Part shown: positions 11,431-24,800 of the stretch, one piece after another
How the letters are laid out: each line of letters starts with the position of its first letter
How positions within the stretch are numbered: the first letter of the stretch is position 1
NCBI GenBank assembly: GCA_006176705.1
Contig: QRFJ01001909.1
Span: 1-64,000 of the forward strand
Source: Cocos nucifera
Taxonomy: Eukaryota; Streptophyta; Magnoliopsida; Arecales; Arecaceae
DNA: 64,000 nucleotides
Reading direction: 5' to 3'
The notes under the pieces: model-generated
Seen by the model: only the letters and a program-made list of their open reading frames with translations
What the model was told of the DNA's origin: nothing
The model's database searches: none
Translations under genes and position numbers: made by a program

Positions 11431-13819
11431 TGTTAGATATGTGTGTCCTAAAAGCCAGAATTGGCTGACACTTGTTATACACTTCTAAGGATAAAATTAT
11501 AATTTTGACTATAATTAATAAAATAGGTTATTTCTTATCATAATGTGTATTTAGTGTCTGCGATACATCCCTTGAGTTAGTGGTAATGATAGTTCATATT
11601 TTCAAGAGTTGAAAATTTAGGACATGAATTTTTGTTATTAACTCATAAAATGCTCCTGACCGTAGGATCATCATAAGGATGGTGGTTGATCCAAAAGGTT
11701 GGTGTACAATAACTTTTTTATAATAGATGAGTCTTGAGTCTACAGTATAGAGACACCAAAATGAGGGTACAGATACTCGTTGGAGAACGAGGGCACTAAG
11801 CGTGACCACCTCGAACAGTCATTAGGAAGTCTACCTTCTCGTCGATGACTAGCTCAAAGCTACAGTTGTGTGTCTAGTTCTTTGATCTAAGGTTCATCGA
11901 TAGTTCACCTTGAGGGTGTTATAGTTTGACTACACCATAACTCGATCTCCTAGCCATTTGAAATCCTGAGGTGCATGTTCGCTATAGCATGTTCATTGTA
12001 GGAATTGGATTGCAACATTAGAAAATCTATCTACCTCGATGGATGAGGAGTAGCCCTATGATGATCATGAGAATCAAATCCATAAGCCCATGGCCATGGT
12101 AGAGTGAAATAATAGAAAGAGTTTCTATTAAGGTTTTCACATTGGACTTGAATCGAATGATTAATCATATGACAGAATATTAGGGTTTGACGAGTTCACC
12201 TTAACCCTAATCTGATCGGGGCTCAAGATAAGAAGAACTTAATCACACAGGTAGCTGCACCAAGAGGTTCATTCTTCAGTTTCTGATGGGATTGCCACCA
12301 TATACTGCTAGGTGTCACTGGATGGATTTTGGGAGCAATTAGAATGATTTAGATGATCGATCATTCTAGTTGTCTGAATCAGAAAGAGTTCTGATCCATC
12401 GAAAGGTGTTTCGATGATGTCGATGATAGAGATCATGACATATCCCATTACCATACAAACTAAACCTAACTAGGTCACACAAATAAGGGTTTAGGATCTG
12501 GATATCATCAATTGGACTAACCTAGTTTCAATTGATTTGAATTAAGATTCAATTAGGTTCAAGAAAATTATGCTAGCACACGATTGAAGCCTAACGTTCT
12601 TCCTTCAACTATCATTAAAAGTTGTCTTGACTGAGCCAAATGTATTTGTGCTCACTCAGGTATCTTTACTTGGTCTGACTGGAGCTTGTCCTAGGTTCAG
12701 AAAAGGGTTGTCTTAATTTATAAAGATAAATTTAAGACAATACCTGCCATTTTTTCATCACCTGCTAATTCTTATCTTTTGACTTTGGTCAAACGTTGAC
12801 CTTTGACCACTTAGACATCTGCCCATATGTCATGCACCCATATTGGAGAGCAGATAGGGGCTTGTCTTCCTACTTGAATTTGGAAAGGAAGGGGGCGCAC
12901 GCCTTAGGGAGGCATGCGCCCATGGATAGAGGGATGCCAGGAGTCCCATACGGATGGGACTTCCAAGGTTGCTTCTTGGATTAAACTTAGGTGACCCCTA
13001 AGACTCATAGACTTTGACCAGTCTTAGGCTCCATCTAAGGATGAATTTATGGAACTCTCATTCTGATTGGATCAGGTGATATCATCCCACCAATCAAGAT
13101 TTAGATCTGATTGCACGAAGCAACGCGATTGGTCGGAATGATGTGGCACTACATGGCGCAGCAGTAGGGTCTATAAATAAATCCTATCTACGCCCAAGGT
13201 TTCAAGAGTTCTTTCTTTAGCCCATGCCCAAGGCTATCCTCCTCTTCCCCTCTACTCCATGCCTACCTTCTGATCATCTCTCTCCTTTTCTCAATGCCCA
13301 AAGAAAGTTGGGCTTCAGTTTGATGCGATCCAGGCAAGAGAAAGGCTGACGAGAAAGGAAGAAGGTAGCACTGCTGCAAGAGACGACTGCATGATCTTTC
13401 AAAAATTAGTTTTGAAGATCCTTCAAGATTAGATTCCAGATCTTATTCTTTGGAGGATAGATTGAGAAGAAGGATAAGATCTCCAGATTCCTAATCCGAG
13501 TGGATATTGGTAGAGGCCAGGTGATTGCGTGGCTATATTCAGAACCTCAAGCAATCAACAAGGATCATCATAAGGATAATAGGATTACCAAACAACAAGG
13601 TATAAATTAAATCTAATTTAATTTATTTTGATTTTTATTTATTAGATCAAAAGGATATCTAAATTCAGATCTGAAACATGTGTGTGGCTTGGTCTACCTT
13701 CAAATCTAGATTAGCCTAGAGATCATTTATTATTAAAATTTTTTTTTTTTCAAAAAATACTCCTCTTGATCTGATCAGATCTGAACGAACCTGATCCAAG
13801 AAATAGAATTTTTTCTTCA
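11431..13819 (+). repeat. E3 5' LTR (Copia-A type II), 2389 bp
   Basis: Starts TGTTAGATATG and ends TTTTCTTCA, followed by AC and the primer-binding site. The type II signature is the segment from about 12810 (TTAGACATCTGCCCAT onward), also seen in 27186-28100 and the E6 LTR. The GC stem-loop at 12893-12921 has arms GGGCGCACGCC/GGCATGCGCCC and loop TTAGGGA. Confidence 0.92.
13172..13180 (+). promoter_or_regulatory. E3 LTR TATA box
   Basis: TATAAATAA just upstream of the stretch containing ACGCCCAAGG. Same relative place as in the type I LTRs. Confidence 0.65.
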
Positions 13820-13821
13820 AC

Positions 13822-13833
13822 TAGTATCAGAGC
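13822..13833 (+). other. E3 primer-binding site
   Basis: TAGTATCAGAGC, one G-to-A change from the iMet site, 2 bases after the LTR end. Confidence 0.88.
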
Positions 13834-15724
13834 TAGGTTCCCATAAATAATTTAGATCTAATTTTAATTTATTTTTGATATAATAATTAGATAATTTTAG
13901 ATGTCACATGAGATGTGATTAGATCTAAAATTAAAAAAATTAAGAAATTAAATAATGTAGATCTAAGTTGCACGAGATGTATGACTAGTTGTACAATAGA
14001 ATTATTCTATGCATAGTCTTGCATGATCATAATTTAATTTGATTGGTTATAATTTTTAGATCTATTTATTTATTATTTTTTAATATTATAAATATTATAA
14101 TAACATCTAAAAAATAGAAAATAAAGTTATTTAATTTTTGTTCATATGAGATATGATGAATGCATGTTTAGACTAGTTGTAGAATAGTTCTACATAACTA
14201 TCTAGAATAGAATTTATTTTGATAAGATCAATTTAAATTTAATTTTTTAGGTGATCATGAGATAATTTAGATCTAAAAACATGCATGATATGATACATAA
14301 AGATGTATGCAAAATATGTTTAAAGTTAGATCAATCTTATATATGAGATATATGATGTAGATCTAACTAGTTTTATAGTTTTCATATTTCTAATTAAGAT
14401 ATTTTCCTTGGTCATTCGATCATAAGAATAAAGTAGGATTTAAAATCCCTCTCCTTTCATTTGATGGGGTGTTCTTATGACGAGTAGGGGTGCTACACAT
14501 TCTTCCTTAATCAGAAATCCAAAAACATATTTTCTGCAAAATTCTAGATCCTGAAATCCTAGGATTTTATTTTCATGTTTTGTTTGAGAACCTTAAACAT
14601 AATTAAGAATTAAGATTATGAAATATGTTAAGTCTAAAAATTAAAAATTTTTAGATTTAATATATATTCATAAAATTGGGTTCGGGCTTGGGTAGCTTAA
14701 TTAGGTCTAACAGTTGATCAAATCGAATCACGAGTTGGTTAGATGGGATCAAGAGTGCTTAAATTGACTAGCCTAATAGGATTAAGTCTGGGTCAAGATC
14801 GAATCATTATAAGTGATCGATCAAGCTAAGACCTAATAAGGCTCAGTGGTTAAAGTCTGGATTGTAGGCTAACCTAACTGATTTTGGCTCAATAATTTGA
14901 TGTCTAAGCTAAGTTTGGCATATACGATCGACTAATTTTTAATTGAGAGCTACTCGACTCGAATGCATTCTTGTCGAGTTAATGGCATATTCCCTTCCAC
15001 TGATCTCACTTACCTGGACCATATTTGTTGACTCTAGTTCCTGATTCTGAGGTGGTTCAACAATCCGAGCTAATCCATGCCACTAGGTTAGTCATAATTG
15101 TTATGACTATGTCAAGTCTAGTTTAATGAGACCTAAATCAAATCTTCCTAAGAAAAGATTAAGTCTAAGGATCTTCCACCATTGTAGATATACGGGCCCT
15201 TCCCATGGGTTGATTGTTCTCGACTGGTTATACAGTGGTTCAGTTGCACCTGAAAAAGATGCAACCATGTCTATTAGGCATTGGATGCTTCGGACTGGAA
15301 GGATGGATTGGACTCAATATTTTGGATATGGTGAGAGATCCAATTAGGAATCCAATCTATGCAAATGGTGGAGTCTGACTTAACTAAGGAGTGGATCAAT
15401 ATTTTGAGCATATGGTGAGATTCATGAATTAGAGATCAAGTTTGGGTGCACCATGATTAGAGAATCATTGGACAAGAGTTGTTCACTCATTGGCTAACCC
15501 ATCACCAATAACTGTTAGGTGAGGTGATGAGTCAGTTGGTGGGAACCTGCACCATCCACTAGAAATCATTAATCATGGAAGATTTTTGCATCTCTACAGA
15601 GGGAGTGTAGGGATCCAAAAAAATAGTGGGAAGCTAATTTGTTTAAAAATAAAATCTCCTAAATAAATTGGTTCAAGTCTTAATTATAAATATCTAACTA
15701 GAAACTTTGACTCTCTATAGAAAA
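13834..15724 (+). other. E3 5' untranslated leader
   Basis: Leader of about 1.9 kb without a credible gene. Conserved hairpins lie at 13996-14010 (ATAGAA/TTCTAT, loop TTA), inside a base stem GACTA 13983-13987 / TAGTC 14014-14018, and at 14178-14194 (TGTAGAA/TTCTACA, loop TAG). The open frame 15126-15347 lies inside and is not conserved as a protein in the other copies. Confidence 0.75.
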
Positions 15725-16600
15725 ATGTCTGCGTCCAACCCACTAGCACATATCCTATGAACACCCATAGACTGACTGGAACCCAATTACAAGGATTGGC
15801 TCCAGGAACTTCAAAATCATTTTGGATTTTGAGAAGTTAACTCATGTATTGGACCAGGATCCCCCCACCTTACTAGCCCATCCATCCGTTGAATAGAGAG
15901 CGTCTCTCGATAAATGGATGGATGAAGATAATAAGGTCAGATACTACATGTTGGGCTCGATGTCTGATGAGCTTTAGCGCCAACATGAAGATATCAAGAC
16001 TGCTCTGCCAAATGTTGGCTCACCTATAAGAGATGTTTGGATGAACAGAGTCGTGCAGCCAAATATCAAGTCACTAAATGACTTTTTAAGGCTAAGATGC
16101 ATGATGGGCAGTCAGTCCAAGATCATTATCTGATGATGATCAAGAACTTGAAGAAGAGCTTGAGAAGCTCGGAGTGAAGTTAGATCAGGATCTGTAGAAT
16201 GATATAATTCTACAATCCTTGACTGATGCATATGGGCAATTCATCATGAACTACCATATGCATAAACTTTAAAATTACCTCTGGCCGAACTTATGAACAT
16301 GCTGGTTACTGCTGAGCTTTCTATGAAAGGTTCTAAAGGCTTCAGTGTCTTGCTATGGAATGGACTTCTTCCAAGAGAAATTTCTTTTGGAAAGAAGAAG
16401 AAGTCTGTGAAAAGGCAAAAGGATGGAAGGAGGAAAGAAGAAAAAGGATAGAGCTGAAAGAAGAAGGCCTACTGACAAAGGAAAGTATTTTCATTGCAAC
16501 ACAAATGGCCATTGGAAGCAAAACTGTCCTATTTACCTGGCCACCCTGAAGAATAAGGAGGCAGGTCCTTCTGGAGGTATGCTCGTTATTGAAGTCTAAC
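15725..16600 (+). pseudogene. E3 degenerate gag
   Basis: Starts at ATG 15725 (MSASNPLAH). A frame break near 15760 disrupts the LDTHRL segment, and an in-frame TAG replaces Gln at PSVEQRAS. The TGA at 16079-16081 is the stop shared with E1, E4 and E6. The Lys-rich stretch 16370-16480 is followed by a zinc knuckle near 16490-16540 whose first Cys is Tyr (YFHC...H....C); the other three ligands remain. Non-functional. Confidence 0.85.
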
Positions 16601-19600
16601 CTTATGGCAGCTTTTTCTGCATCCAGTTGGGTGCTTGACTCTAGTTCTAGTGCTCATTTGTGCACTTCTATGCAGGATCTTGAGGATAGTAGGAGGCTGA
16701 GGGATGGTGAGATGATCCTACGCATCGAAAATGGAGCAAGAATTGCTACTATGGCCATGGAAACATACCCTCTTCGACTACCATCTGGTTTAGACTTAGT
16801 ATTAAAAGATTGTTATTATGTACGTGCAGCAAGCAGAAATTTGATTTCTGTTTCTTGCCTAGCACTAGAAGGCTATGTAATTAGTTTTCTTAAGGACCAT
16901 TGTAACATTCTTTATGAAAGAAATAAAATTGCAAGTGATTTTCTTATTAACGGTCTTTACCAGTACATATTGATGTATCTATTTTTAATATCGAGCAAAA
17001 TGTGAATGCCATGAAATGACCAAGGGATAGTTCAAATGATAGGTATCTATGGCTCCTAAGACTAGGTCATATAGCAGAAGATAGGGTTAACAAATTAAAA
17101 AAAATTGGGCTATTGAGTCTATTGACTTTCGAGTCATATCCAATTTATGAATCTTATCTTCATGGCAAAATGTCTAAGCTTCCTTTTGTAGGACATGTGG
17201 AAAGGGCCATGGATCTTCTTACCCTAGTACATACTAATGTGTGCAGCCCATTTGATGTGTCGACTAGAGACAACTTTGTCTACTTCATAATCTTGACTGA
17301 TGATTTATCTAGGTATGGGTATGCGTATCTTATAAAACATAAGTCTGAAGCTTTTAAAAAATTCAAGAAATTCAGACATGAAGTAGAGAAGCAAACTGAA
17401 AAATCCATTAAGGTTCTTCAATTAGATCGAGGAGGTGAATACCTTAGTCGAGAATTCCTAAACTATCTCAAGAAAAATGACATAATCTCTCAATGGACTC
17501 CACCTGGAATATCTCAACTCAATGGAATTTTTGAATGGAGGAACAGGATCCTATTAGATATGGTCCGATCGATGATGAGCTTCACAGACCTCCCTAATTT
17601 TCTTTGAGGACATAATTTGTTAACTACAATATACTTATTGAAGAGGATTCCTTCTAAAACCATTCCTACCACACCGTATGAGATATGGCATGGTAAGAAA
17701 CCAAGTCTGAGTCATCTCAAAATTTGGGATTGTCCAGCTCATGTTAAAAGACAACAAACAAACAAGTTAGACTTTAGGTCGTTTAGAGCTCGATTATATG
17801 ATATCCTAAAGAGTTATTAGGATATTATTTCTATATTCCAGAAGATCAAAGTATGATTATGAGTCAACATGCCATCCTTCTTGAAAAATAATTTATTCAA
17901 GATAGCGGCATTGGAAAGCAGATCAAGCTCAAGAACAAAGTCTCACAAGAGCAACGAGCTAAGGACCAAATGGAATCAAATCAGGTTGAGCCAATTCAAT
18001 TACTACCTCCTCCACCTCGTAGATCAGAAAGGATTTTCCATCCTCTTAAGAGATACTTAGGTACTATTTTAGAGAAAGTAGAGAAAATATTCCTCGTAGG
18101 TAATGGGGTTCATGGTGATGATTCCAAAACCTATGACAAGATGATATCGGATATCAACTCCGAAAAATTGTTAGAAGCAATGAAGCCAGAAATTGACTCG
18201 ATGTACTCAAACTAAGTCTGTACCTTGGTAAATCCACCAGAAGGTATAGTACCTATTGGGTGTAAATGGATCTACAAGAGAAAGATTGGTGCAGATGGGA
18301 ATGTGGAGACATTCAAAGCTAGATTAGTGAAAAAAGGGTATAGTCAACATGAAGGCATTGACTATCAGGATACTTTTCTGTCAGTAGCTATCTGAAATCC
18401 ATCCATACATTGCTTGCTATTACAACCTATTTTGATTATGAAATATGGCAAATGGACATGAAAACAGCATTTTTAAATGGATACCTTGAGGAAGATATCT
18501 ATATGAAATAGCCGCTAGGTTTCACATCCAGCGACGCTGATTATAAGATATGCAAACTACAAAGGTCCATATATGATGTGATCAAATTATTTGGTTTCAT
18601 CAAAAATGAGAAGGAACCATGTGTCTTCAAGAAGGTTAGTGGGAGTGCTGTTGTCTTCCTCGTATTGTATATGGATGATATCCTCCTTATTGAAAATGAT
18701 ATTCTTGTGTTGACCATAGTTAAAATATGGTTATCCAAAGAATTCTCCATGAAAGACCTAGGAGAAGCATCCTATATTTTAGGAATTAAGCTCTATAGAG
18801 ATAGACTAAATAGGATGCTAGGACTTTCACAGAAGATGTACATAGAGGAAGTGCTAAAAAGGTTTAGCATGGAAATCTCTAAGAGAGGTTCGGTACCCTT
18901 CAGACATGGCATTCATCTCTCTAAGAAGATGTGCCCTAGCACATCTGAGGAGATAGAATGCATGAGCTAGATTGCTTATGCTTCAGCAATAGGGAGCATC
19001 ATGTATGCCATGTTATATACGCGACCTGATATAGCCCATGCTTTGAGTGTCACGAGCAGATATCAGTCGAATCCATGTGAAGAATACTGGACTTTTGTGA
19101 AATGTATCCTTAAGTACTTGAAAAGAACTAAGAATATGTTGTTGGTTTTTGGTAATGGAGAACTCCAAGTTCAGGGGTATACAGACTCGAATTTGATGTC
19201 CGATGTAGATGATCAAAAGTTGACATCTGGGAGTCTGTTTGTGTGTAATGGTGATGGTGTCAGTTGGAAGAGTTCTAAGCAGATAGTAATAGCAGATTCT
19301 ACTATGAAAGCAGAACATATCATTGCATCAGAAGCTTTGAAGGAGGCATTCTAGTATAAAAAGTTTGCCATAGAGATCGGAGTGATGCCATCAGATGTCA
19401 TTCCTCTTTACTGTGACAATAATGGCGCCATAGCCAATGCTAAGCAACCGAGGTCTCACCAAAAATTCAAGCACATCGAGCAGCGATACCACCTCACAAT
19501 GCAGTGGATCCACCCACAAAGCAAGTCGACTCCGTAGACAATGCAGTGGACCTACTCATAAAGCCATTGGGCTAGTAGAAGATCAAAGCCCACCTTGAGA

Positions 19601-19635
19601 AGATGGGACTTAGATTTGTAGCCAATTGGCTTTAG
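16601..19635 (+). pseudogene. E3 degenerate pol (PR-IN-RT-RNase H)
   Basis: Full-length but broken copia pol. The protease at about 16625-16680 has LDSS in place of LDSG. In the GAG-pre-integrase/integrase (16780-17820) the zinc cysteines are both Tyr (YESY), while the catalytic-type LDRGGEYLS and the later Glu (FEWRN) are visible; the conserved Gln near 17515 is still CAA. Stops follow near 17607 and 17820, and at 18213 where Gln became TAA. RT (18215-18970) has YMDDI at 18668-18682 (Val to Met) and has lost 14 codons in frame, GLKQASRSWNTHFN, after SIY. RNase H (19001-19440) has a TGG-to-TAG stop near 19352. Terminal stop TAG at 19633-19635. No extra ORF after RNase H. Confidence 0.88.
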
Positions 19636-19638
19636 ACT

Positions 19639-19649
19639 AAGTGAAAGTT
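19639..19649 (+). other. E3 polypurine tract
   Basis: AAGTGAAAGTT directly before TGTTAG. It is a decayed form of the E4 tract AAGTGGGAGAT. Confidence 0.75.
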
Positions 19650-20966
19650 TGTTAGATATGTGTGCCCCAGAATCCAGAATTGGCTGACACTTGTTGTACA
19701 CTTCTAAGGGTAAAATTATGATTTTGGCTATAAAAAATAAAATGGATTATTTTCTATTACAATGTGTATTTAGTGTCTATGATACATCCCTTGAGTTAAT
19801 GGTAATAATAATTCTTATTTTCAAGAGTTGAAAATTTAAGACATGAATTTTCATTATTAACTCATAAAATGCTTCCAACCGTAAGATCATCATGAGGAGG
19901 GTGATTGATCTAAATGGTTGGTGTACAATCGCTTTTCTATAGTAGATGATATCCTTAGTTATTTTGTAAGACATTACCTGCCATTTTTGGTCACCTACCA
20001 TTTCTCGTTCTTTGACTTTGGTCAAAAGTCTACCTTTGACTGGTTAAATGTTGACCATTGACACTTTGACTTCTGTCCACATGTCACATACTTATTGGAG
20101 AGCTGGTGGTGGCCTATCCCCCTACCAAAACCTGGCAAGGAAGAGGGCGCATGCCACCCTTGGCGTATGCCCAAGCTGGAGGCGCCCAGGAGTCCCTGTT
20201 GGATAGGGACTCCATCTTCTTTTTGGATTCCAATTAGAGTTCTCCTATGAACCAAGTTTAACTGGTCTTAGGCGCCCTCTAAGGAGGAATCCAAGGAACT
20301 CTATTCCCACCAATCAGATTTAGATCTGATTTCATAAAGAGTTGTGATAGGTTAGGAAGAAGAGGAGTTAGATCACAGTTAGTCTATAAATAAGACCCTA
20401 TGCCCAACTCAAAGAGGAATCTGAATTAATTGATATCTCCATGCCCTAAGGCCTTTTCTCCTCTCCTCCTCCATGCCGAAGCATCTTCTCCCTCTCCTCT
20501 CCATGTCCAAAAAGGTTTTGGACCTTGGTTGGTGCAATCTAGATAAGAAAAAGGCGAGTGAAAGCTAGAAGGCTACGTTGCTGCAAAGTATGGCTGCTGA
20601 TCTTCAAAAAGATTTTTGAAGATCCTCTAGATCAGATCCAGATTTGATTTCTGAAGATGTGATAGAGAAGAAGAGGATTTTGAGATCCAGCTCGAGTGAA
20701 TACCGGTAGAGGCCAGGCACTTGCGTTGCTTGATCCAAAACCTTCCGCTGCTTACAGAATCATCAATGGGTAATACGATTACCCACTTCAAGATAAATTA
20801 AATCTGATTTAATTTATCTAATTTTATTTTAATTTTTAAAATAATAATAATCAGATCTAAAACATCTTAGATCTGATCTGGATCAAAGAGAAAAATTTTT
20901 GAAATATATCTTTTGATCTGTTCAAATCTAAACGAACCTAGTCCAAAAAATTAGGATTTTCCTTCA
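19650..20966 (+). repeat. Middle LTR (type I) with ~960-bp internal deletion, 1317 bp
   Basis: Serves as 3' LTR of E3 and occupies the 5' LTR place of E4. It begins TGTTAGATATG and ends TTCCTTCA. At about 19948 it jumps from the GTAGATGA segment to TTATTTTGTAAG, skipping about 960 bases present in 24913-27185, with a short filler (TATCCTTAG) at the join. The GC stem-loop 20145-20172 has loop CCCT. It is type I, unlike the E3 5' LTR. Confidence 0.9.
20385..20394 (+). promoter_or_regulatory. Middle LTR TATA box
   Basis: TATAAATAAG, the same motif and place as in the other type I LTRs. Confidence 0.65.
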
Positions 20967-21800
20967 TTAGCTTGTATCCTGGACACACATAAACTGACCG
21001 GACCCAATTATAATGATTGACTCAGAAACTATAAAATTATTTTGGATTTTGAGAAGTTAACCCTTGTATTGGATCAGGACCCTTCCACCTTATCAGTCTG
21101 TCCATCCTCTGAATAGAGAGCATCTCTAGAAAAATGGATAGACGAAGATAATAAGGCCAAATATTATATATTGGGCTCGATATCTGATGAGCTCCAGTGC
21201 CAACATGAAGATACCGAGATTGCTCGCCAAATGTTGGCTCACCTGCAAGAGATGTTTGGTGAACAGAGTTGTGTAGCCAAGTATCAAGTCACGAAATGAC
21301 TTTTCAAGACTAAGAAGAATGATAGGCAGTCAGTCCAAGATCACTGTCTAATAATGATCAAGAACTTGGAAGAGCTTGAGAAGCTCGATGCGAAGTTAGA
21401 CTTGGATCTGCAGAACAATATTATTCTGCAATCCTTGACTGATGCATATGGGCAACTCATCATGAATTACCACATGCATGAACTTTAAAATTCCTTGGCC
21501 GAATTAATGAACATGCTAGTCACCGCTGAGCTTTTTATGAAAGATTCTAAAGGCTCGGTTCTTGCTATGGAATGGACTTCTTTCGAAAGAAAGTCTTCTG
21601 GAAAGAAAAAGAAGTTTGCAAAAAAGTAGAAGGTGGAAGGAGGAAAGAAGAAGAAGGCACAGTCGAAGAAGAAGACCGCTGTCAAAGGAAAGTATTTTCA
21701 TTGCAACAGTGATGGCCACTGGAAGCAGAACTATCCTACTTACCTGGCCACCCTGAAGAACAAGAAGGAAGGTCCTTTTGGAGGTGTGCTCATTATTGAG
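20967..21800 (+). pseudogene. E4 5'-truncated gag
   Basis: The LTR end is fused directly to gag at about codon 14 (compare E3 near 15750), so the ATG, leader and primer-binding site are absent. The shared TGA stop lies at 21297-21299. The Lys-rich region at 21590-21680 is followed by a zinc knuckle (about 21690-21735) in which the first and last Cys are Tyr (YFHC...H....Y). Confidence 0.87.
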
Positions 21801-24800
21801 TATAATCTTACGGTTTCTTCTGCATCCAGTTGGATGCTTGACTCTGGTTGTTGTGCTCATCTATGCACTTCCATGTAGGGTCTTCAAGATAGTAGGAGGC
21901 TAAGGGATTGAGACATGATCCTACGCATCGAAAATGGAGTAAGAGTTGCTGCAGTGGTGGTGGAAGCATATTCTCTTCAATTACCATCTGCTTTAGACTT
22001 AGTTTTGAAAGACTGTTATTATGTGCCTGCAGCTAGCAGAAATTTGATTTCTATTTCAAGCTTAGCACTAGAAGGCTATGTGATTACCTTCTTTAAGGAC
22101 CATTGTAACATTCTTTATGAAGGAAATAAAATTATAAATGGTTTCCTTATTAACATCTTTATCAGCTACATATTGATGTATCTGTTCTAACTATCGAGCA
22201 AAATATGAATGCCAAATGACCAAGTGATAGTCCAAACGACAGGTATCTATGGAACCTGAGATTAGGTCATATAGCAAAAGATAGGATCAACAAATTGGAG
22301 AAAAATGGGCTATTGAATCCATTGACTTTTGAGTCATATCCAACTTATGAATCTAGTCTTCAAGGCAAAATGACTAAACTCCCTTTTGTAGGACATAGGG
22401 AAAGGGCCACAGATCTCCTTGCCCTAGTACATACTGATGTGTGCGGCCCATTTGATGTGCTGGCTAGAGGCAATTTTATCTACTTCATTACCTTTATCGA
22501 TGATCTGTCTAGGTATGGGTATGTGTATCTTATGAGACACAAGTCTGAAGCTTTTGAAAAGTTTAAAGAATTTAGACATGAAGTAGAAAAATAAACTGAA
22601 AAATCCATTAAGGATTCTTCGATCAGATCGAGGAGGTGAATACCTTAGCCGAGAATTTCTAGACTATCTCAAGAAAAATGGCATAGTCTCTCAATGGACT
22701 CCATCAGGAACACCTTAACTCAATGGGATTTCAGAACGGAGAAATTGGACCCTATTGGATATGGTCCGATCCATGATGAGCTTCATAGACCTTCCTGATT
22801 TTTTTTGGGGACACTCATTGTTAACTTCAATTTATCTACTGAATAGGGTTTCCTCTAAAACCGTTCCTACCACACCGTATGAGATATGGCACGGTAAGAA
22901 ACCAAGTCTGAGTCATCTCAAAATTTGGGGTTGTCCGGCTCATGTCAAAAGACAACAAGCGGACAAGTTAGAGTTTAGGTCCTTTAGAGCTCGATTCATA
23001 GGATATCCTAAAGAGTCATTAGGATACTATTTCTACATTCCAGAAGACCACAATGTGATTGTGAGTCGACATGCCATCTTTCTTGAAAAATAGTTTATTC
23101 AAGATAGCGGCATTGGAAAGCAGATTAAGCTTGATGAGAAAGTCTCACAAGTACAATGAGCTAAGGACCAATTGAAACCAAATCAAGTTGAGCCAATAAG
23201 AACACTACCTCCTCCACCTCGTAGATCAAAAAGAGTTTTTCGTTTCCTTGAAAGATACTTAGGTATTATTTTAGAGGAAGTAGAAAAAATGTTCCTCGTA
23301 GGTAATGGTGCTCATGGTGATGATCCCAAAACCTACAACGAGGCGATATCAGATATCGACTCCGAGAAATGGCTAGAGGCAATGCAGTCAGAAATTGACT
23401 CGATGCACTCAAACCAAGTCTGGACCTTGGTAGATCCACCAGAAGGTATAGTACCTATTGGGTGTAAATGGATCTTCAAGAGAAAGATTGGTGCAGATGG
23501 GAATGTGGAGACATTCAAGGCTAGACTAGTGGCAAAAGGTTATAGTCAATGCGAAGGCATTGACTATCAGGATACCTTTTTCCCTAGTGGCTATGCTAAA
23601 ATCCATCCGCACATTGCTTGCTGTTGCAGCCTATTTCGATTATGAAATATGGCAAATGGACGTAAAAATGACGTTCTTAAATGGATATCTTGAGGAAGAT
23701 ATCTATATGGAAAAGCCACTAGGTTTCACATCCAGTGATACTGATCACAAGGTTTGCAAGCTGCAAAGGTCCATATATGGACTTAAGCAAGCATCTCGGA
23801 GCTGGAACACTCATTTCAATGATGTGATCAAAACATTTGGTTTCATCAAAAATGAAGAGGAACCGTGTGTCTTCAAAAAGGTCAGTGGGAGCGCTGTTGT
23901 CTTCCTCGTATTGTACGTGGATGACATCCTCCTTATTGGAGAATGATATTCCCATGTTGACGATAAGTCAAAATATGGTTGTCCAAGGAATTCTCCATGA
24001 AAGACCTAGGTGAAGCATCCTTTATTCTAGGAATTAAGGTCTATAGGGATAGACCGAATAGGATGCTAGGACTTTCACAGAAGATGTACATAGAGGAAGT
24101 ACTAAAGAGGTTTAGTATGGAAAAACTCTAAGAGGGGATTAATACCCTTCAGACATGGTATTCATCTTTCCAAGAAGATGTGCCCTAGCACACCTGAGGA
24201 AATAGAACGCATGAGCAAGATCCCTTATGCTTCTGCAATAGGGAGCCTCATGTATGCCATGCTATGTACACGACCTGATATAGCCCATGCTGTGAGTGTC
24301 ACAAGCAGATATCAGTCAAATCCAGATGAAGAACACTGGACTTCTGTGAAATGTATCCTTAAGTACTTAAGAAGAACTAAGGATATGATGTTGGTCTTTG
24401 GTAACGGAGAACTCCAAGTCCAGGGATACACAGACTCGGATTTCATGTTCGATGTAGATGATCGAAAGTCGACATCTAGGAGTCTGTTTGTGTGCAATGG
24501 TGGTGCTGTCAGCTGGAAGAGTTTCCAAGCAAAGTGATAGCAGATTCCACCATGGAAGCAGAATATATCGCTGCATCAGAGGCTGCGAAGGAAGCATTCT
24601 GGTATAAGAAGTTTGCTGCAGAAATTGGAGTAATGCCATCAGATGCCATTCCTCTATACTGCGACAACAATGGCGCCATAGCCCTTGCTAAGGAGCCGAG
24701 GTCTCACCAGAAATCCAAGCACATTGAGCGGCGATACCACCTCATCCGCGATTACCTCGAGAAGGGTTACGTCAAGGCTCAAGAGAGTCAACTCCACAGA

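Noticed and set aside
15126..15347. 73-codon open frame in the E3 leader as a gene
   Set aside because: It lies in a retrotransposon leader and the aligned leaders of E1 and E6 do not keep it open. Similar short leader frames (3932-4195, 31327-31515) were rejected for the same reason.
20966..20967. E3 as a simple insertion into the gag of E4
   Set aside because: The left flank of E3 (CAGTC) is gypsy sequence, not the E4 gag start, and does not match the right flank TTAGC. No target duplication.
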